In this document: positions 36,390 to 37,156 of the stretch, piece by piece
How the letters are laid out: every line of letters begins with the position of its first letter
Position numbering within the stretch: the first letter of the stretch is position 1
From: Paracoccaceae bacterium
GTDB lineage: Bacteria > Pseudomonadota > Alphaproteobacteria > Rhodobacterales > Rhodobacteraceae
Direction: 5' to 3'
Assembly: GCA_007131685.1 (NCBI GenBank)
Contig: SLQD01000139.1
Location: 1 to 37,156, forward strand
DNA: 37,156 bases
Notes under the pieces: generated by a model
What the model saw: only the letters and a program-made list of their open reading frames with translations
Databases searched by the model: none
What the model was told of the DNA's origin: nothing
Translations under genes and position numbers: made by a program

Positions 36390-37156
36390 TCAGCGGAACT
36401 CGCCGGCCAGATCCTCGACCAGATCGACGTTGTCGGCCGTCACGAAGCCCGGCCCCGAATTGATCGAGTTGGACGGCGCGATGCCGTAGCGCACGTAGTT
36501 GGCGAGAATCGTCACCGGCATGTGCCCCTGCAGGAAGGGTTGCTGGTCGATGGCGAAGTTGATCACGCCGTCGCGCAGGCCCTGCACGATCTCGTCGGAG
36601 ACGTCGAAGGTGCCGAAATAGATCTCGCCGTCGAGCCCCATCGTCTCGAGCGCGCGCAAGGTCGGATGCGCCGAGGACGGACCCAGCGTCAGCACCGCGT
36701 CGGTCTCCGGGTTCGAGGAAAGATAGGCCTGCACGTTGTTCTGGATCTCGCCCGGGTCCTGGCCGGCATCGATCATCTGGCTGCCGAGCTCGACGCCGAG
36801 CGCGTCGGCAAAACCCTGGCAGCGCTCCACCGAGGCGGGGTTGGTGATGTAGTGGTTCACGCACAGGAAGGATTCGGCGCCCGCCTCCTCGATGGCGCGC
36901 TGCCCGGCGCCGTAGCCGGCATCGTATTCGGGCTGGCCGACATGCAGCAGCGCGCCGAGCTCCTGCGACTGCTCGATGGTGCCCGAATTGATCGTCACCA
37001 CCGGGATGCCGCGATCGACGGCGTTGCGGATCGGCCCCCCGAGCACGTCGAAATCGGCGATGGTGACGATGATGCCGTCGGTATTGCCCGCGGCGGCCTG
37101 CTCGATGATACGCGCCATGTCGGCGAGATCGCCGGTCGTCGGGTTGCGGTAATCGA
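36390..37156 (-). CDS. Sugar ABC transporter substrate-binding protein (N-terminus outside the window)
   Basis: The frame runs off the right edge, leaving the last 254 residues or so. The visible part is a type-1 periplasmic binding protein of the ribose/fructose/inositol group: AAAGNTDGIIVTIAD, then GIPVVTINSG, the GAGQRAIEEAG hinge region, PASVERCQGFADAL and DAVLTLGPSSAHPTLRALE. The signal peptide and first sheet are missing. The C-terminal GFVTADNVDLVEDLAGEFR is typical of the family, and the stop is TGA 36392-36390. It heads the leftward operon with permease, ATPase and Gfo/Idh dehydrogenase. Gene order matches frcBCA of rhizobia. Confidence 0.9.
   Translation of the reverse strand, partial: DYRNPTTGDLADMARIIEQAAAGNTDGIIVTIADFDVLGGPIRNAVDRGIPVVTINSGTIEQSQELGALLHVGQPEYDAGYGAGQRAIEEAGAESFLCVNHYITNPASVERCQGFADALGVELGSQMIDAGQDPGEIQNNVQAYLSSNPETDAVLTLGPSSAHPTLRALETMGLDGEIYFGTFDVSDEIVQGLRDGVINFAIDQQPFLQGHMPVTILANYVRYGIAPSNSINSGPGFVTADNVDLVEDLAGEFR

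Overview
The window is GC-rich (roughly two thirds or more by eye) and densely coding. It looks like a chromosomal segment of an alphaproteobacterium of the Rhodobacteraceae/Roseobacter type. The pointers are a TakP-like TRAP transporter, 3-hydroxybutyrate dehydrogenase next to a patatin-like protein, the Frc-like sugar ABC genes, the protein sequences of rpsB/tsf, and the abundance of solute-binding-protein transporters. I see no tRNA, rRNA, insertion sequence, integrase, phage gene or CRISPR array. No gap between genes exceeds about 260 bases. This is ordinary chromosome with rich transport functions.

Layout. 1-636 is the 3' end of mfd, convergent with a cupin gene. A leftward operon (6502 down to 1251) holds an orphan YejA-like peptide-binding protein, an acyl-CoA ligase, a FrnE-type DsbA oxidoreductase and a Bcr/CflA drug exporter. 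Its promoter is back to back with the promoter of a candidate 78-nt small RNA (6601-6678) that ends in a perfect terminator. bdhA and a patatin gene follow rightward, then leftward DUF502 and psuG, then rightward rpsB-tsf. A leftward block runs from rpe through a redoxin, gph and a SulP permease to a LuxR-type solo regulator. ccdA runs divergently from rpe, and an MFS gene faces ccdA. A glycosylase and an esterase overlap each other and precede a complete dipeptide-type ABC operon (20927-26084). A TRAP operon (26266-31104) follows, then an MFS gene, a dodecin, a small unknown protein, and a leftward sugar ABC operon (binding protein, permease, ATPase, Gfo/Idh dehydrogenase) cut by the right edge.

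How the genes work together. Four solute-binding-protein genes are present. In all four a stable GC hairpin without a U-tract starts within 20 nt of the stop codon and before the next gene of the operon. This would let the binding protein be made in excess over the membrane parts. The TRAP operon is the oddest object: its small permease is about twice the usual length, and its large permease (891 aa) carries an extra membrane pair and a roughly 345-residue C-terminal coiled-coil extension. The only two cysteines of the whole large permease bracket that extension (C571 and C880). The other points worth checking are the small RNA with its divergent promoter dyad, and the LuxR solo, which lacks two canonical ligand-contact residues and has a dyad in its own promoter.
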